The translations under genes were made by a program, and so were the position numbers. The notes under the pieces are model-generated. The model was given only the letters and a program-made list of their open reading frames with translations. It ran no database searches and was not told where the DNA came from. From Amaurobius ferox (taxonomy: Eukaryota; Arthropoda; Arachnida; Araneae; Amaurobiidae): DNA of 64,000 nt. The stretch lies in the NCBI GenBank assembly GCA_951213105.1, contig OX578152.1, positions 98,244,568 through 98,308,567 on the forward strand. The letters run 5' to 3'. Below, one piece after another: positions 43,130 to 54,840 of the stretch (positions within the stretch are counted from its first letter, which is position 1; the number at the start of each line of letters is the position of its first letter).

Positions 43130-43545
43130 TAATCCCCACGGTACGCTCTTCGTGTGATTGGGTGCATGGCGAAGGTGCGATGTCGTATCTTAATCATTAC
43201 AGAGGTCATCATAAAAAGAGAAGTTTATTTGCAGAAACATGACATAAAATATTTACAAAAAGTTACATAGCGTGGCGCTACATCATAACGCGATGAACGT
43301 AGTCATCCGAATACGAATGTCCGTATCGCTGATCAGAATGTTCTGAGGCTGGCTTTTATGAGCCAGTGCAGAGGTGTTGCGCATGCGTCACACGCAAAGC
43401 AGAGTGCCTCTGGAGATCAAGAAGCTGAGGAGAGTTTTATGCATGCTAATCACTGGATCTGGATGCTTTATGCAAATCTCTAGAGGAGTGCAGCCATAGG
43501 TGGTTAAATAGGTAATGCAGCATTTTATATTTGTTTTGGTCTTCA
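43130..43545 (-). other. Candidate solo LTR (minus)
   Basis: On the minus strand, CATAAAAGCCAGCC (near 43345-43358) could be a TATA box and TGCAAATAAACTTC (near 43219-43232) a polyadenylation signal about 120 bp downstream, spacing suited to an LTR. No terminal TG/CA or target duplication was established, so this is tentative. Confidence 0.3.
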
Positions 43546-44674
43546 CGTTACGGTATTTTGCGGTTTAAGAAGAGCTTAAACGGCCCTCGATCTAAAAACA
43601 TTTGTATAATCAGTATTCCTTCTTCTCGCCTGAGCTAACTATAACTGTATGGACCTTTAGGTATTAGATGGGAGAACTAGGGTTAAAACCAGGGCCGGAT
43701 TATCTATTGAAACAAAGTAGCTTCGATCCCGGGATTATTTTATATCATAAACGAAGTTCTCCCTCCCCTCCTCCCCCCCCACCCCGAAAAATAGTGTTGA
43801 CCCTAGAGCCCAAAATGTTATGCTAGAAACTATAGCGAAAAGACTGAAATAATGAATCCGTATTTCATTTTGAACTTAAAACAACAAATGTCGGATAATC
43901 CAGTTTTCGGATGACCGATTTTAGGACTTGTGACGTTTTACTGCTTTTCTTGTTAATATGGAACATAATGAAAGTTTACTTAGAGCTTCAGAAAACCTCT
44001 GGACGGTACTGTACACATCCACTGCCCAAATAGCATCCCATCAGATTTGACATTTATGAAGAACTTTTATAATTGTATCCACTGCAAGGACATACAGAGG
44101 CTCAGCCTTATTAGAGGGCTTACTTTCAATATTAATCTAGCATCATTTAGCGATTTTTCAGTATTTTTTCGAGTTCAACACAGAGAACGCGAAATCCACA
44201 TCTCCTCGATTTGAAAATGTTACTCTGATTTCATTGCTTTTCTGTATTTTAATTTGTTTAATTTGATGTCCAAATTCTAAAAACTTACATGCTCTATTGC
44301 ATAAGGATTCTCAAATATTAAAATTAATTTTTTAAACTTCTAATTTCATATTTATTTGTTAAATTAAGTTTGACTTGGAAATATTTCGCAGATTGCATAC
44401 ATCATATGCGTGAATCCAATCAAAGGCCGGCGACTTTTTGCTAATATAGTCCCATTTATAATAATACAAGTTTCAACCATGCAATGACTTTCACAGCAAA
44501 ATAAGAGTGTGCCAGATCCAAAAAGACAATGTTTCTGACATTGAATTTAGACCACGTAGATTGAAATTGGACTTTTTGTAGAATTTACTAGTCCAAACGA
44601 ATGATTTATTCATACTCGCATGAAAATCCTTATTCATATGCAATTAACACTCAAGTAATATCAATTGAATGAAA
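43546..44674. other. Non-coding with hAT scrap
   Basis: Mostly AT-rich unassigned DNA. 44041-44095 encodes a few residues similar to the hAT fragment at 42805-42860. A C run lies at 43768-43785. No other feature. Confidence 0.35.
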
Positions 44675-45164
44675 CAAATGACTTTTAATAAATTCTTGAG
44701 CATCAAAATACAAAATTATTACACAAAATACCTTGGATGGAACGATCTGGATTCACGCGAGAATGACATTACATAATACTGCATATGGAAAGTGAATATA
44801 TTTAACGGTACTATTTTTTTTAATTTTATATAATCTCTTAAATAAATTATGGTAAAAATGCGCACTATCTCAAGAACCGTTCGAGCTAGCATTCTAAAGT
44901 CTAAGCCATCCGTTTTTCAATAAAATATTACGATTGAAATGATTATTGTTTTATTATTATTGAAAGTGCTGATTTTCATATGATTTTTTTTTCCAAAAAT
45001 TTATTCGAATATTAAGGAAGGGGGACTTCTGAACACTCGATCGTGTTTGAAATCAATAGGTCTCCAGTATTCAATTATTGCAACGATCATACTAAATTAT
45101 ATTCCAAACTCTTTGTTCGTTCTTGAGATATCGCGTCCACAGTCTTACGGACTCGTACACACCA

Positions 45165-45583
45165 ACATGCAGACACTAACATACACACATACTAACATAC
45201 ATACACACTAACATACACACACTAACGTACACACTCTTACATACACTGTCTAACACACACACACACTAACATACTTACACACTAACATACACACACTAAC
45301 GTACACACTCTAACATACACTGTCTAACATACACACACTAACGTACACACTCTAACATACACTGTCTAACATACACACACTAACGTACACACTCTAACAT
45401 ACACTGTCTAACATACACACACTAACATACACTAATACTCACACACTCAAACTCACTAACATATACGTACGCATACTAACATATATACATACACACACTA
45501 ACATACATGCATACACACACACTAACATACACACATTAACATACACTAATACTTACACAATAAAACTCACACACTAACATATA
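45165..45583 (+). repeat. CACACTAACATA minisatellite
   Basis: Imperfect tandem repeats of ACACACTAACATAC with a longer subunit containing GTACACACTCTAACATACAC. The same array, as ACACACAAACATA, continues beyond the Tc1 insertion (46980-47142) and beyond the SINE (47431-47600). Confidence 0.85.
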
Positions 45584-45585
45584 TA

Positions 45586-46977
45586 CACTGCTCACAACTG
45601 AAATCACAACACCGTAAAGTTCTAGGTGTAGCTTTATGTAAATCAGGCAAAGGAACACAGCAATGCAAGATATGTAAATGATCACAGTTTCGTTACGCAT
45701 AGTGACGTAACACCTTGCCGAGCAGCATAAAAGCGTCAGGTCAAGGAGGAGCGATATCACAGCTAAATTGTAGCGTCATTGGTTCCAGGTTGTAAAAATC
45801 ATCACAGTATGCCAAACGGTCAACGTACCGCATACGTTCAACTGTCGTCCACGGAACGGCAGCAAATCATTGTTTATGTGAGGGTGGAATAAGCCTTTGA
45901 AGGATCGCTGAACTATTGGGTCGTGATGTTCAACGGTGTGTGTTAGGGTTCGTGAGAGACAACGAAACGACACAAATCTCAGGTAGTGGAGCTTCCAGGT
46001 GTACCACACCATGTGAAGATCATATGCTTTTAAGAAGCGCTGCGCGGGAGCCGTTCATCATAGCAACAACCGTGTTACAACGACATCTATCCTACACTAC
46101 AGGTAACGTGGTTTCGACGCAAACAATTCGAAACCGTTTGCATGACGCAGGACTCCGAGGTAGACGACCTTTTCAACACCTATCGTTTCAAAGTCTTCAC
46201 CGTTTACGTCGCCTCCAGTAGTGTCAAATGAGACGCAATTGGTCGACAGAATGGCGAAACACTCCGTTAACGGATGAATCATGATTCTGTTTTGGCATGC
46301 CAGATGACCGTACTCGCGTATGGTGGCGCTTTCAACAACGCCACCAAAGCTTTTTCTATCAGTCGCCACACAGCCCCCCTAAATGGTACCATGGTTTGAG
46401 GTGGTATAACATTTGGTGGACGAATACCTTTGGTCCACGTTTCTGGCAGTATCACGGCACAACGATACGTCTCTGACATTGTGAGACCTGTGGTACAGCC
46501 ATATTTGTCAACCAGGCCTGGACTGCTTTTACAGCAGGAAAATGCCAGGCAGCACATACTGCAAATGTAACTATAAATAGTCTACAAGGTTTTGATATCC
46601 AGCCTTGGCCAGCATATTCTCCAGATTTGTCGCCAATTGAGCATATCTGGGACATGATGGATCGCCGAATAAGAGAACTCCCAATTACAGTCAACCATGT
46701 TCAGTTACAAACCCAATTGCATGCTGTGTGGAATGCCATCTCTCGGCACACCATTGACCATCTTGGGGGACGGGATGCCTCGTCGTATTCAATCCTGCAT
46801 AGCCGCTCCCGGTGGGCCTATTTCATATTGATCTAATGTTAATAAAGTTCCATGCTTTCATTTTCCTGGTATGCTTTTTTGATCATTTGTATATCTCCAT
46901 GTTACAATTATATTTTGTAAATTTCATAAGGATATATAAATTTCTTCATGGTGTTGCGATTTCAGTTGTGAGCAGTG
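45586..46977 (+). mobile_element. Tc1-like transposon, complete ends
   Basis: 1392 bp with 28-base terminal inverted repeats (starting CACTGCTCACAACTGAAATC; one mismatch between ends) and a TA duplication (45584-45585, 46978-46979), the hallmarks of Tc1/mariner. One transposase pseudogene lies inside. The ends are well kept although the gene is dead, so it may once have been mobilised in trans. Confidence 0.9.
45809..46831 (+). pseudogene. Tc1-like transposase pseudogene
   Basis: About 1.02 kb, the length expected for a ~340-residue Tc1 transposase. It begins MPNGQRTAYVQLSSTERQQI and ends AAPGGPISY. Between these the frame changes several times and contains stops; recognisable pieces are NVVSTQTIRNRLHDAGLRGR (46107-46166, helix-turn-helix), a DES segment near 46275, LLLQQENARQH (near 46525-46560) and LSPIEHIWDMMDRR (near 46628-46668). 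In the QQDNARPH block the catalytic D is E here. The SPIEHIW motif carries the third acidic residue. It cannot encode an active enzyme. Confidence 0.85.
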
Positions 46978-47142
46978 TACACAAACACGCACACACAAAT
47001 ATACACACACACACACGCACGCAAACATATACACACACAAACAAAATACGCACACACAAGCATATACACACATACAAACAAACATACACACACACAAACA
47101 TATACACACATACAAGCAAACATACACACACACAAACATATA

Positions 47143-47430
47143 GGGCGCGGTGTAGCCCATTGGTAAGCGCGCTGGAGTTGCACTCGGTAGGCCCGGGTTT
47201 GATTCCAGCCACTGCCAAAACTGCCGCCGTGTTCACGCGGAGTACGATCACGTTAAACATGTGGGTCCGTAAGTCCTTCCGAGAGGTTGGTGGTAGGGGA
47301 AGGAGGGTACGGTCCCTGTGGATGCCTCCCTCACTGGGTTCCGGTCTAAATTGGGTGGCACTTCCCGGCCGTCCAAACGGTTACCTTACACCTTTCTGGT
47401 AGGTCGGACGGTCTGGGTCTCAACAACAAC
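47143..47430 (+). mobile_element. tRNA-derived SINE inside a minisatellite
   Basis: 288 bp from GGGCGCGGTGTAGCCCATTG to a CAACAACAAC tail. ACACAAACATATA flanks both sides (47130-47142, 47431-47443), consistent with a target duplication, although the host array itself repeats this word. In this copy the A box is altered (GGTAAGCGCGC). Confidence 0.88.
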
Positions 47431-47779
47431 ACACAAACATATACACACACACAAACAAACATACACACACACTAACATATACACACACACAAACATATAC
47501 ACACACACACAAACATATACACAAAAAACACACATACACACAAACATATAGACACACACACACAAACATATACGCACACACTAACATAACACACATACAT
47601 CACTTCAGAAACGTTCGATTCAAGTTCCGGAATGTTTAAACCGTGCTGTTTGTTCTGTTAAAAAAATGTCATCTCCGTCGAAAACCCGAAATTTAATTTT
47701 CGACCCCGTCATAGCACTTTTCCTATATAGATCATACTATGTGCAATGTAGGGGAAAGCAATATGAAATTTGTAGCATG

Positions 47780-48040
47780 AATTAAAAAATCGATTAGAGG
47801 AAGATATTTTGTTTTTCTGAAAATGCTTATGTTTAACCAGTTTCGCACACTGTATCTCTTTCTTCTGATCAAAAGATGTCTTTGGTATTCATCATTTTGT
47901 GTAAACGCCGACATGGCACGTCATTGTTGGATCTTTACATCAATCACGCCCGCGAGCTGTAGTAGTCTTCTGAATAAAAAGCATGATGTGTCCAAGTAAA
48001 TAGAGCTTGTTGATAGAGTACTTATTTGCCGCTGACAGTA
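47780..48040. repeat. Repeat family E, copy 3
   Basis: Best matched to 40850-41110 through CATCAATCACGCCCGCGAGC and TTGTTGATAGAGTACTTATT. It directly follows the end of R copy 6, as copy 1 directly precedes R copy 4. Confidence 0.4.
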
Positions 48041-48836
48041 TCATAATGATCATTTGTTACCAAAGCTTGAAGAAAAGGAATACAGCTATTCAGGATAGTG
48101 GTACAATAAGTTTGTTTAATGCAGAGTAGTCTGAGGAGGTTGTATCGAGCGTTATTTCCTCAAATATTGATTTTAGACATTACCCGGTTTTTCACGACGA
48201 GTGTCCATGAGGAAATATGAAATCAGCGGTTGGTTGTAGGAGTAAAGTGGAATATGAAAAATGATTGACAGAGGAGAGTTTAACTATGATAGTTGCAACC
48301 CCCCCCCCCCCCGTGATTTAATGATTCCATGAAAATATCAAATGAAAACAGTATAGAAACAGCAGTATAAAAAACATACGGGAAACAGTATAAAAAAATT
48401 AAATTTTGTATTTTTGTAAAATTATCAGTTTCGGGGAGGGGGGGGGGCGTGAAACCATCAGATAAATTATTCCGTGTTAGCTGGTTGTTTTCATATTTCA
48501 CTTAATTTCTACGTCCGAAAGTTTTTTTTTAAATTCCGTTTGGACTCATTTAAACAACTGGTATATGAAAAAACGTTCAAAAACTGCTGATGAAAAAAGT
48601 ATTAGAATTCAAATTTTCGTAAAAATACAGCATATATTGAAATTTAAAAGTCAATCGGTTTCGAAGACTGAAAAACCTTCTTCGGGACATGCAAGTTGCA
48701 TAACACCACTTATCTGTGGTAGAATAAATAGCACACGTGACTAAAGGTAGGAGAAAAGATGCCATCGCCGAAAAGTGATATAAAAGGGGGAAACCAAGGA
48801 AGAAAGGAAACGACAGTCAGGATACTGAGAATGAAC
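48041..48836. other. Non-coding with C and G runs
   Basis: A C run (48299-48312) and a G run (about 48435-48448) face each other 125 bp apart. No gene recognised. Confidence 0.35.
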
Positions 48837-48837
48837 G

Positions 48838-48950
48838 GTAAAAACCACAGAGGAGAAAGAAACGTAAAAACCACAAAGGAGAAAGAAAAGTAAAAACCAC
48901 AGAGGAGAAAGAAAAGTAAAAACCACAGAGGAGAAAGAGAAGTAAAAACA
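48838..48950. repeat. 26 bp tandem repeat
   Basis: Copies starting at 48838, 48864, 48890 and 48916 of a unit beginning GTAAAAACCACAGAGGAGAA, with a truncated fifth at 48942. The exact 26-base spacing has few substitutions. Confidence 0.9.
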
Positions 48951-50214
48951 GCTAGTAGAAAATAAAGAATGAATAGAAAGAAACTAAGGCCGTAAGAGAA
49001 CGAATAGCAGAGGGAATAGAAGCAAATAATTAATAAGTAAACCTACTAAAACGGTAATGGAAGAATATGAGATGTTAAAATGAATTGCAAAAATTAGAAA
49101 CAAAAAAAATCTGTGGAAAATGATTAAAAACAACGGCAAAACATGAAGGAACCAACTGGTTTCGAAGACTATATGAGCTAACTTCGGTAAAGTTGTATTA
49201 GATATATCGTTGGATTTCAAATTTTCTTAAAATAAGGTGTAGAACTTATGGAATCATTTTTAACGCTGGATGGTACTTCTAGGAAAATTAAAAATCTAAC
49301 GTTTTATACTTGTTCCGTAAAATAAATGTTCTAATTAGAATATTTTGAAAAATTGCACTCTGTAGAAAAACGAAAGAATTAAACTTAAGTACAGCACTTA
49401 ATTAAATTAAATTAAATTTTCATGTAGATACTATAAAAATAAACAGTTTTACATAGTTAGATCCCAAGAAAAAGTGTTAAAGATTGTAAAATGTTAAAAT
49501 TGTAAAAAATTTTAAAAAACGAAAGAATTAAAAATTGTAAAAAGTAAAAACAAATATCCTGCACCATGTACAGATCTAAAATTCTATCCTATCTAAAATT
49601 AACTTGCATCGCAGAACGGGATAATATAACTCCCTAAGATAACTCCTTAATAACAATAATAGCTCGCAATAATAATAACTCGTAAGACAACTCCTTAATA
49701 TCTCCTAGATATATTTTGTATCTATCGCTGGTACAGTTAAGTTTATTATATACTCTCGTCTTATGTTAATATAAGTTGGAGAGATACTAGTTTTCTGCAA
49801 TTTCTGATGAAGCAATATAATATATACAAATCTTTTTATAGTCATAGTGGTAGATAATATTTAATACAGAATTTTGTTCTTAAATATTCATTAGAAAGTA
49901 GAAAATAAAAGCAGATGGCGTTGTGATTCATTCACAGCACTGAGTCTAATTCAGTTTATAATTTCAGTGTTGTGAATGAATCACAACAGATGGTAATCTC
50001 ATAATTTTTCAATCTGTCAAGATATTCCACATAGTGAGTTCTGTTACCTGCACCAGCTAGTAACATTACTGCATGTTTCTGTATTGCAAAAATTTCTGTA
50101 GTTCTGCTTGAATTTCCCCCATAAAATTATGACATAAAATAATCTAGAATGGAAATATGCAAAATATGCAATCTCAGGTATGCCGAGTTTTAGAGGATGG
50201 ATATTATTATGAAC
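48951..50214. other. AT-rich non-coding region
   Basis: No gene recognised. Contains a strong hairpin at 49920-49987 and poly-purine stretches. Confidence 0.4.
49920..49987. repeat. 24 bp-stem inverted repeat
   Basis: Arms 49920-49943 (GTTGTGATTCATTCACAGCA onward) and 49964-49987 pair over 24 bases with one G-T, around a 20-base loop. CAGATGG borders both sides (CAGATGGCG before, ACAGATGG after). It could be a precursor-like hairpin or a tiny foldback element. Confidence 0.7.
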
Positions 50215-50757
50215 GTGTAAAATGCCGTTACTGGCATCTTTTTCAAAACCAGAAGGCGAAAACACCTTTACAGGCTCTGGCGTGAATTTAGGGTTGCCAT
50301 ATGCCGAAGTTCAGAGACTGGCTTCCAGTTATTGCGATTTATTGTCAATTTGGCTACTTTGGGCTACTTCTGGGATGTACTCGAACATTCTCGATATCAC
50401 GAATATTCTACGAGATACGAACTCCTGAAAGTTTCTGCAAAGAGTATATAAAAGGAGTCATCGTTCATTTGGATAGCAGTTGACGTGATACGAGCTACAT
50501 TGAATTATAAGATACGTCGGTGTTTTAAGAATAGTATCTGCTATTTTGTGAAATTAACTGAGCATGCAATTGCTGTTTTACTATGCACCTGACAGTTGTT
50601 TAGGGAACCAGTGAGATAGCTATGGAGCTATTTGCTGTATTATATATTGTTCCTCTTTACATTGTGCGTGTAAATAAACGTATTAGTTATCCAGAAATTT
50701 GGACTCATTCTTGTATATTAAGAGTACACCTACGATTCCAGAGAATACGTCGTAACA
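50215..50757 (+). other. Candidate solo LTR
   Basis: Begins TGTAAAATGCCG and ends CGTCGTAACA, so TG...CA termini are possible. GTATATAAAAGGAGTC near 50443 is a good TATA box and GTAAATAAACG near 50668 a polyadenylation signal about 225 bp downstream. A worn relative is at 41400-41960 and a piece of the 5' part near 51950-52090. No target duplication was found, and no internal coding region is attached. Confidence 0.45.
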
Positions 50758-50979
50758 GTATGCTTTCAAACTCCCCATCAAAAAGATAATCTGTGACGAC
50801 ATCCTTTATAAGTGATCTATCTGGTTTTCCAAGACAGCTTCAAATGCAAATGAAATCCCAAGAGCTTGAAGACTATTAACATCGTTGTTTTTCAATTAAA
50901 GAAAAGATAATTTTCTGTGTGTTTTATCGAGGTTCAATGCCAATCTGTCAATTTAAAACCACCCCTAGAATTCATAAAA

Positions 50980-51423
50980 GTTATCAACTTGTTTTGGAGA
51001 TAAAAAAATCGCCTTCTTCAGGCTAGTAATGACAAAACAACCGACAGTCAAAGAAATACAGGTATGTGTCGCCTGAGAAATTCACTTATGTCCCTGGTAG
51101 TACGGCGTTGCGATTAGAAAATAAAAAATTTGAAAGGGAAAATACAAAAATTACCTTTCGTTACTAAACTGAAATGAGTTATCATTCAAGTTTGAAAATG
51201 TTTGTTCATTTTGACTTGGGTGGTAACTCACTTTGATAATAAAAGATAACTCCATGTTTTTTTTTCCCTTTCAATTTCATTACTTTCTTATAGCAGCGTC
51301 TTACTACCCGGGATACGTGCGAAACTATCTTGCGCCAGAAATTGTCATTCTTTGACTGAGGTGGTTGGTCTGTCTTATCGTCCTGAAGAAGGAGGTTTTT
51401 ATCCTCAAAACAGACTAATAACC
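50980..51423. mobile_element. Foldback element, ~200 bp arms
   Basis: Nested inverted matches: CTTGTTTTGGAGATAAAAA with TTTTTATCCTCAAAACAGAC, CCTTCTTCAGG with CCTGAAGAAGG, GACAGTCAAAGAA with TTCTTTGACTGAG, GGTAGTACG with TACTACC, and GAGTTATCATTCAAG with CTTGGGTGGTAACTC, around a loop near 51200. Imperfect but continuous. No coding. Confidence 0.65.
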
Positions 51424-51817
51424 GAGTTCTTTACAGATTATATAAAATGTCAAAAATGGAGAATGTGAGTATCGGAATAAAAGAAAAAGATGTATCTTTT
51501 GTTTTGTAAGTTTTTGTTCGAGGGATTTATCATTGCTATCCATTGAAGATATTGTTATGGGAATATTAAACGTCTAACAATTCGTGTTCTAACCACCGTG
51601 TATGTTACTGAAAATTATATCTGGTTCTTCGCTGACCTGTTGCTAAGTAATTAAACATTAAGACCATATTTAAAAATAATAAATTGCAAATTAAATCTCA
51701 TGAAAGGATTCAAGTTTTGGTGTTCTGGTGCTGTTTACGGGGGCCTAAGCACTGGGCCTAAACAATGTGGGATTTGAATGTGGGATATAAGCGAGTGCAG
51801 CTTCATGCTTCAATATT
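51424..51817. other. Non-coding spacer
   Basis: I see no gene or clear repeat here. Confidence 0.4.
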
Positions 51818-52530
51818 TTTTTATGTGAATAATATCTGTGATCGGGGTGTCCGGCTGAAATCGGAGCGTTATGAAAAATGTAAGCGCTTCAGACGCTTAT
51901 ATCTCCGAGCCTAATAGATCACAATATAAAAAGTGTTATAAATGCGTAAAATGCTCTCACTGGAGTCACTTTTGCAAACCAGGCGGAGAAAACACCCGTA
52001 CAGGTAACATTTTCTATGATGTGAATCTAGAGTTGCCAGAAGTTAAAGTTTGGAAGAGGGTTGCCAGATTTGGCGATTTATCGCCAATTTGGTGACATTT
52101 GGACTCTTAGTTTTTGAAATATAGTGATTGTAATTTCGATATTTTAATATTTTGACCTATTTTAAATAGATTATATAGACATAATATTCGCCCATAACTA
52201 ATTTCGTTTCAATTATATGTCTTCCTTTAGTATCCATAGGTCCATATTATTCGTTGTAAGACTTAAAACAACTTGAACTCAATTGGAATTTTATTTTACA
52301 AGACGCTATTCACGCAAAACCATTTCGGCTCCATTGGACTGCAGTTCATGGCTGATTTTTGTTTTCACCTGTTTGCATCTAATTGCCTCATTCTAAAAAC
52401 GTTCTTAAATTTACTTTCAAGGACATTAAGGGCTTTAAAGGCGAAATTACGGAACATTTCTGAAGAAAACTTCATTTGTAGAAAGCAATTCATTTTTAAG
52501 CTTCTTTGCGAATAAATTGCGATAATTTTT
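51818..52530 (+). repeat. Repeat family B, copy 4, with LTR fragment
   Basis: 51818-51940 (ATGTGAATAATATCTGTGAT, GCTTATATCTCCGAGCCTAA) matches family B; 52100-52150 and 52310-52345 match its later parts. 51950-52095 between them resembles the 5' half of the LTR-like block at 50225-50345, apparently inserted. The ORF at 51871-52095 crosses the joint and is not a gene. Confidence 0.5.
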
Positions 52531-52850
52531 CGTTGAAATTCGAACAACTAAATGATGTGCATGAACTAAATCCACCGATAATTGGGATCAATGCACCAAT
52601 CATATCGCGCAATGGTTTCGTTGTTTGATCATTCCGCACCAATCGCATCTTCGGAAAAAAAAGTTTAAATGTAGCAGTGATTATTATATTGTTGGAAATA
52701 TTTCTGCAAAGCTGGGGAAAAGAAGTAAGGAACATTTGTTGAAATAGTCCAAATGACGTGAATTTTGAAATGCGCATCAAATTTTTGTTCTGGGTTTTAC
52801 TGATTTTTAATTCTAGGGTGAGAATTTATTGTTTTTAATCCTATAGAGTT
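52531..52850. other. Non-coding upstream of polymerase fossil
   Basis: No polymerase-like coding could be found here in any frame, although a complete polymerase would need several hundred more N-terminal residues, including the first exonuclease motif. The fossil is therefore truncated at about 52845. Confidence 0.45.
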
Positions 52851-53534
52851 TTGCTGAATGATTTTGAAATTCCAAATTTGTATGCACTAAAAGTGTCTGT
52901 TATCTATAGGGGTGAAGATGTGATTCTTCATTTTTTGAAGACCCTTATTCAAGAAAAAAAAATTCAGAGAATACTGAGAGAAAATATGAAAATGAATTTT
53001 ACTACTGAAGATCGTGAAAACTTTGAAAATGCTACTCTCTGCCATATTTGTAACAAGGCTTTGGGAGAAAAGCGTGTGAGAGACCATTGCCACTTAACTT
53101 CCAAGTTCAGAGGTGCAGCCCATCCTAATTGTAATCTGAATTACAAGATAAGACGACGCATACCCGTTGTGTTTCATAATTTAAAGGGGTATGATGGACA
53201 TTTAATTATGCAGGGGATCGGTGAATTTAAAAGAAAGAGGATTGAATGCATCAGTAGCAATATGCAGAAATATATCACATTCAGCCTAGGAAGTTTACAG
53301 TTTATAGATTCTCTTCAATTTTTACCTGCCTCTATTGAGAAACTAAGTTCTTGTTTGGAATCCAATCAGTTTCGTATCACCCAAGAACATTTTACAAGTG
53401 ATCAAGTGGATTTAGTGACTAGAAAGGGTGTTTACCCCTATTCTTATATGGATTGTGCTACCAAGTTTGAAGAAACGAGCTTACCCACTAAAGAGGTCTT
53501 CTTTGATGATTTAAATCGAGAGGAGGTCTCTTGA
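52851..53534 (+). pseudogene. DNA polymerase B, exonuclease part
   Basis: 227 residues. CHIC (C64, C67) and DHCHLT (H79-H81) with AAHPNC (H91, C94) form the small zinc/HNH-like module common in these polymerases. VFHNLKGYDGHLIM (107-120) is exonuclease motif II, containing its aspartate. GVYPYSYMD further on precedes the region of the next motif. The first exonuclease motif is missing because of truncation; the displayed ATG is only the first in the open frame. The frame is lost near 53530. Confidence 0.85.
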
Positions 53535-53586
53535 TGATGCCTATGTCTATGCTCAACATGTTTGGACATCTTTAAAGATAAAGAAT

Positions 53587-54192
53587 ATGGGGGAATATCA
53601 TGACTTGTACGTAAAAACTGATATTCTTCTATTAGCGGACATTTTTGAGAATTTCCGTGATTTGACATTGAATTATTATGGAATATATGCTGCCCACTGT
53701 TTAACATTGCCATCTCTTGCCTGGAATGCAGCCTTGAAGACTAGTGGAGTATCATTAGAACTGATTACAGATCCTGATATGTACTTATTTTTAGAAGAAG
53801 GTATAAGAGGCGGTATTAGTGTTATTAGTAAACGCCTTAGTCAGGCTAATAACAAGTATTTGGAACATTTTGATTCTACGAAACCTAGCAAATATATAAT
53901 GTACCTGGATTCTAATAATCTGTACGGGTGGGCTCTAAGCCAAGCACTGCCTGTATCGGATTTTAGATGGTTTGATTCTCAAGACATTCAGAACTTTGAT
54001 CCACTTGTTGTTGAAGATGATTCACCTGTGGGATATATTATCGAAGCGGATATAGACTATCCCCATGATTTACATGATAAGCATAATGATTATCCTCTGG
54101 CACCCGAAAGAGTTCATATCACCCCATCTCTGATTTCGGAGTATAGCCGGAATTTATCTGAAGAAATGAATTTGAAAATATGTAAGGACTAG
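53587..54192 (+). pseudogene. DNA polymerase B, motif A part
   Basis: 201 residues in a different frame from the previous segment. YHDLYVKTDILLLADIFENF (4-23) is the conserved block before the palm; IRGGISVISKR (73-83) corresponds to the YxGG-type linker region; MYLDSNNLYGWALSQ (105-119) is motif A with D108. It ends at a TAG (54190-54192) after which the same frame stays open, so this stop is a nonsense change, not a natural end. Confidence 0.85.
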
Positions 54193-54210
54193 ATCAAATT
54201 AACACCTAAT

Positions 54211-54840
54211 TTGAATTATAAAGTTAAATATGTTCTGTATTATAGAAATTTAAGGCAGTATATGAAGCTAGGGATGAAACTTGTGAAAATCCATCGAGTA
54301 TTAACTTTTAAGCAGGAGCCCTGGTTGAAGCCCTATGTACAATTTAACACTGAGAAGAGAATGCTGGCAAAAAATTCCTTTGAAAAAGATCTGTTCAAAC
54401 TTATGAATAATGCAGTGTTTGGAAAAACTATGGAAAATTTGAGAAAAAGAATGGATGTTAAACTAGTACAGACTGAGAAGAGATTGAAAAAATTACTTGC
54501 ATCACCAGCCTTACACTCCTTCAAAATATTTAATGAAGATCTGGTAGCAGTTCATATGCATAAGACTCATTTGAAACTGAATAGACCCATCTATGCAGGT
54601 TTTTCAGTACTGGACTTGAGTAAAACACTTATGTATGAGTTTCATTATGATTTTATTAAGAAGATGTATGGAAGCCGAGCCGAATTGCTTTTTACAGACA
54701 CCGATTCCCTATGCTATGAAATTGAAACAGAGGATATTTACAAAGATTTTGAAAGTTATGAGGACTATTTTGACTTTTCGGATTATCCTCCAACACATCC
54801 ACTTCATTCCAATAAGAATAAAAAAGAATTGGAAAAATGA
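54211..54840 (+). pseudogene. DNA polymerase B, motifs B and C
   Basis: 209 residues in the same frame as the preceding segment. KNSFEKDLFKLMNNAVFGKT (54-73) is motif B of protein-primed polymerases; ELLFTDTDSLCYE (158-170) is motif C with the DTD catalytic aspartates at 163-165. Both motifs are intact at residue level. The frame ends at NKNKKELEK where an A-rich run has slipped by a base, and the rest lies in another frame. Confidence 0.87.

Larger units (their letters stand above)
44675..47760 (+). repeat. Repeat family R, copy 6, with nested insertions
   Basis: The left part (44675-45165) follows R up to its CA microsatellite, and the right part (47600-47760) continues with the R tail (CCGTCGAAAACCCGAAATTT, TTCGACCCCGTCATAGCAC). 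Between them the microsatellite expanded to a CACACTAACATA array, a Tc1 element inserted at TA (45586-46977) and a SINE inserted at 47143-47430. Order of events: R, expansion, then Tc1 and SINE. Confidence 0.65.

Noticed and set aside
46924..47577. ORFs of 60-196 codons rich in Thr-His or Cys-Val repeats
   Set aside because: Translations of the CACAAACATA minisatellite and the SINE; not proteins.
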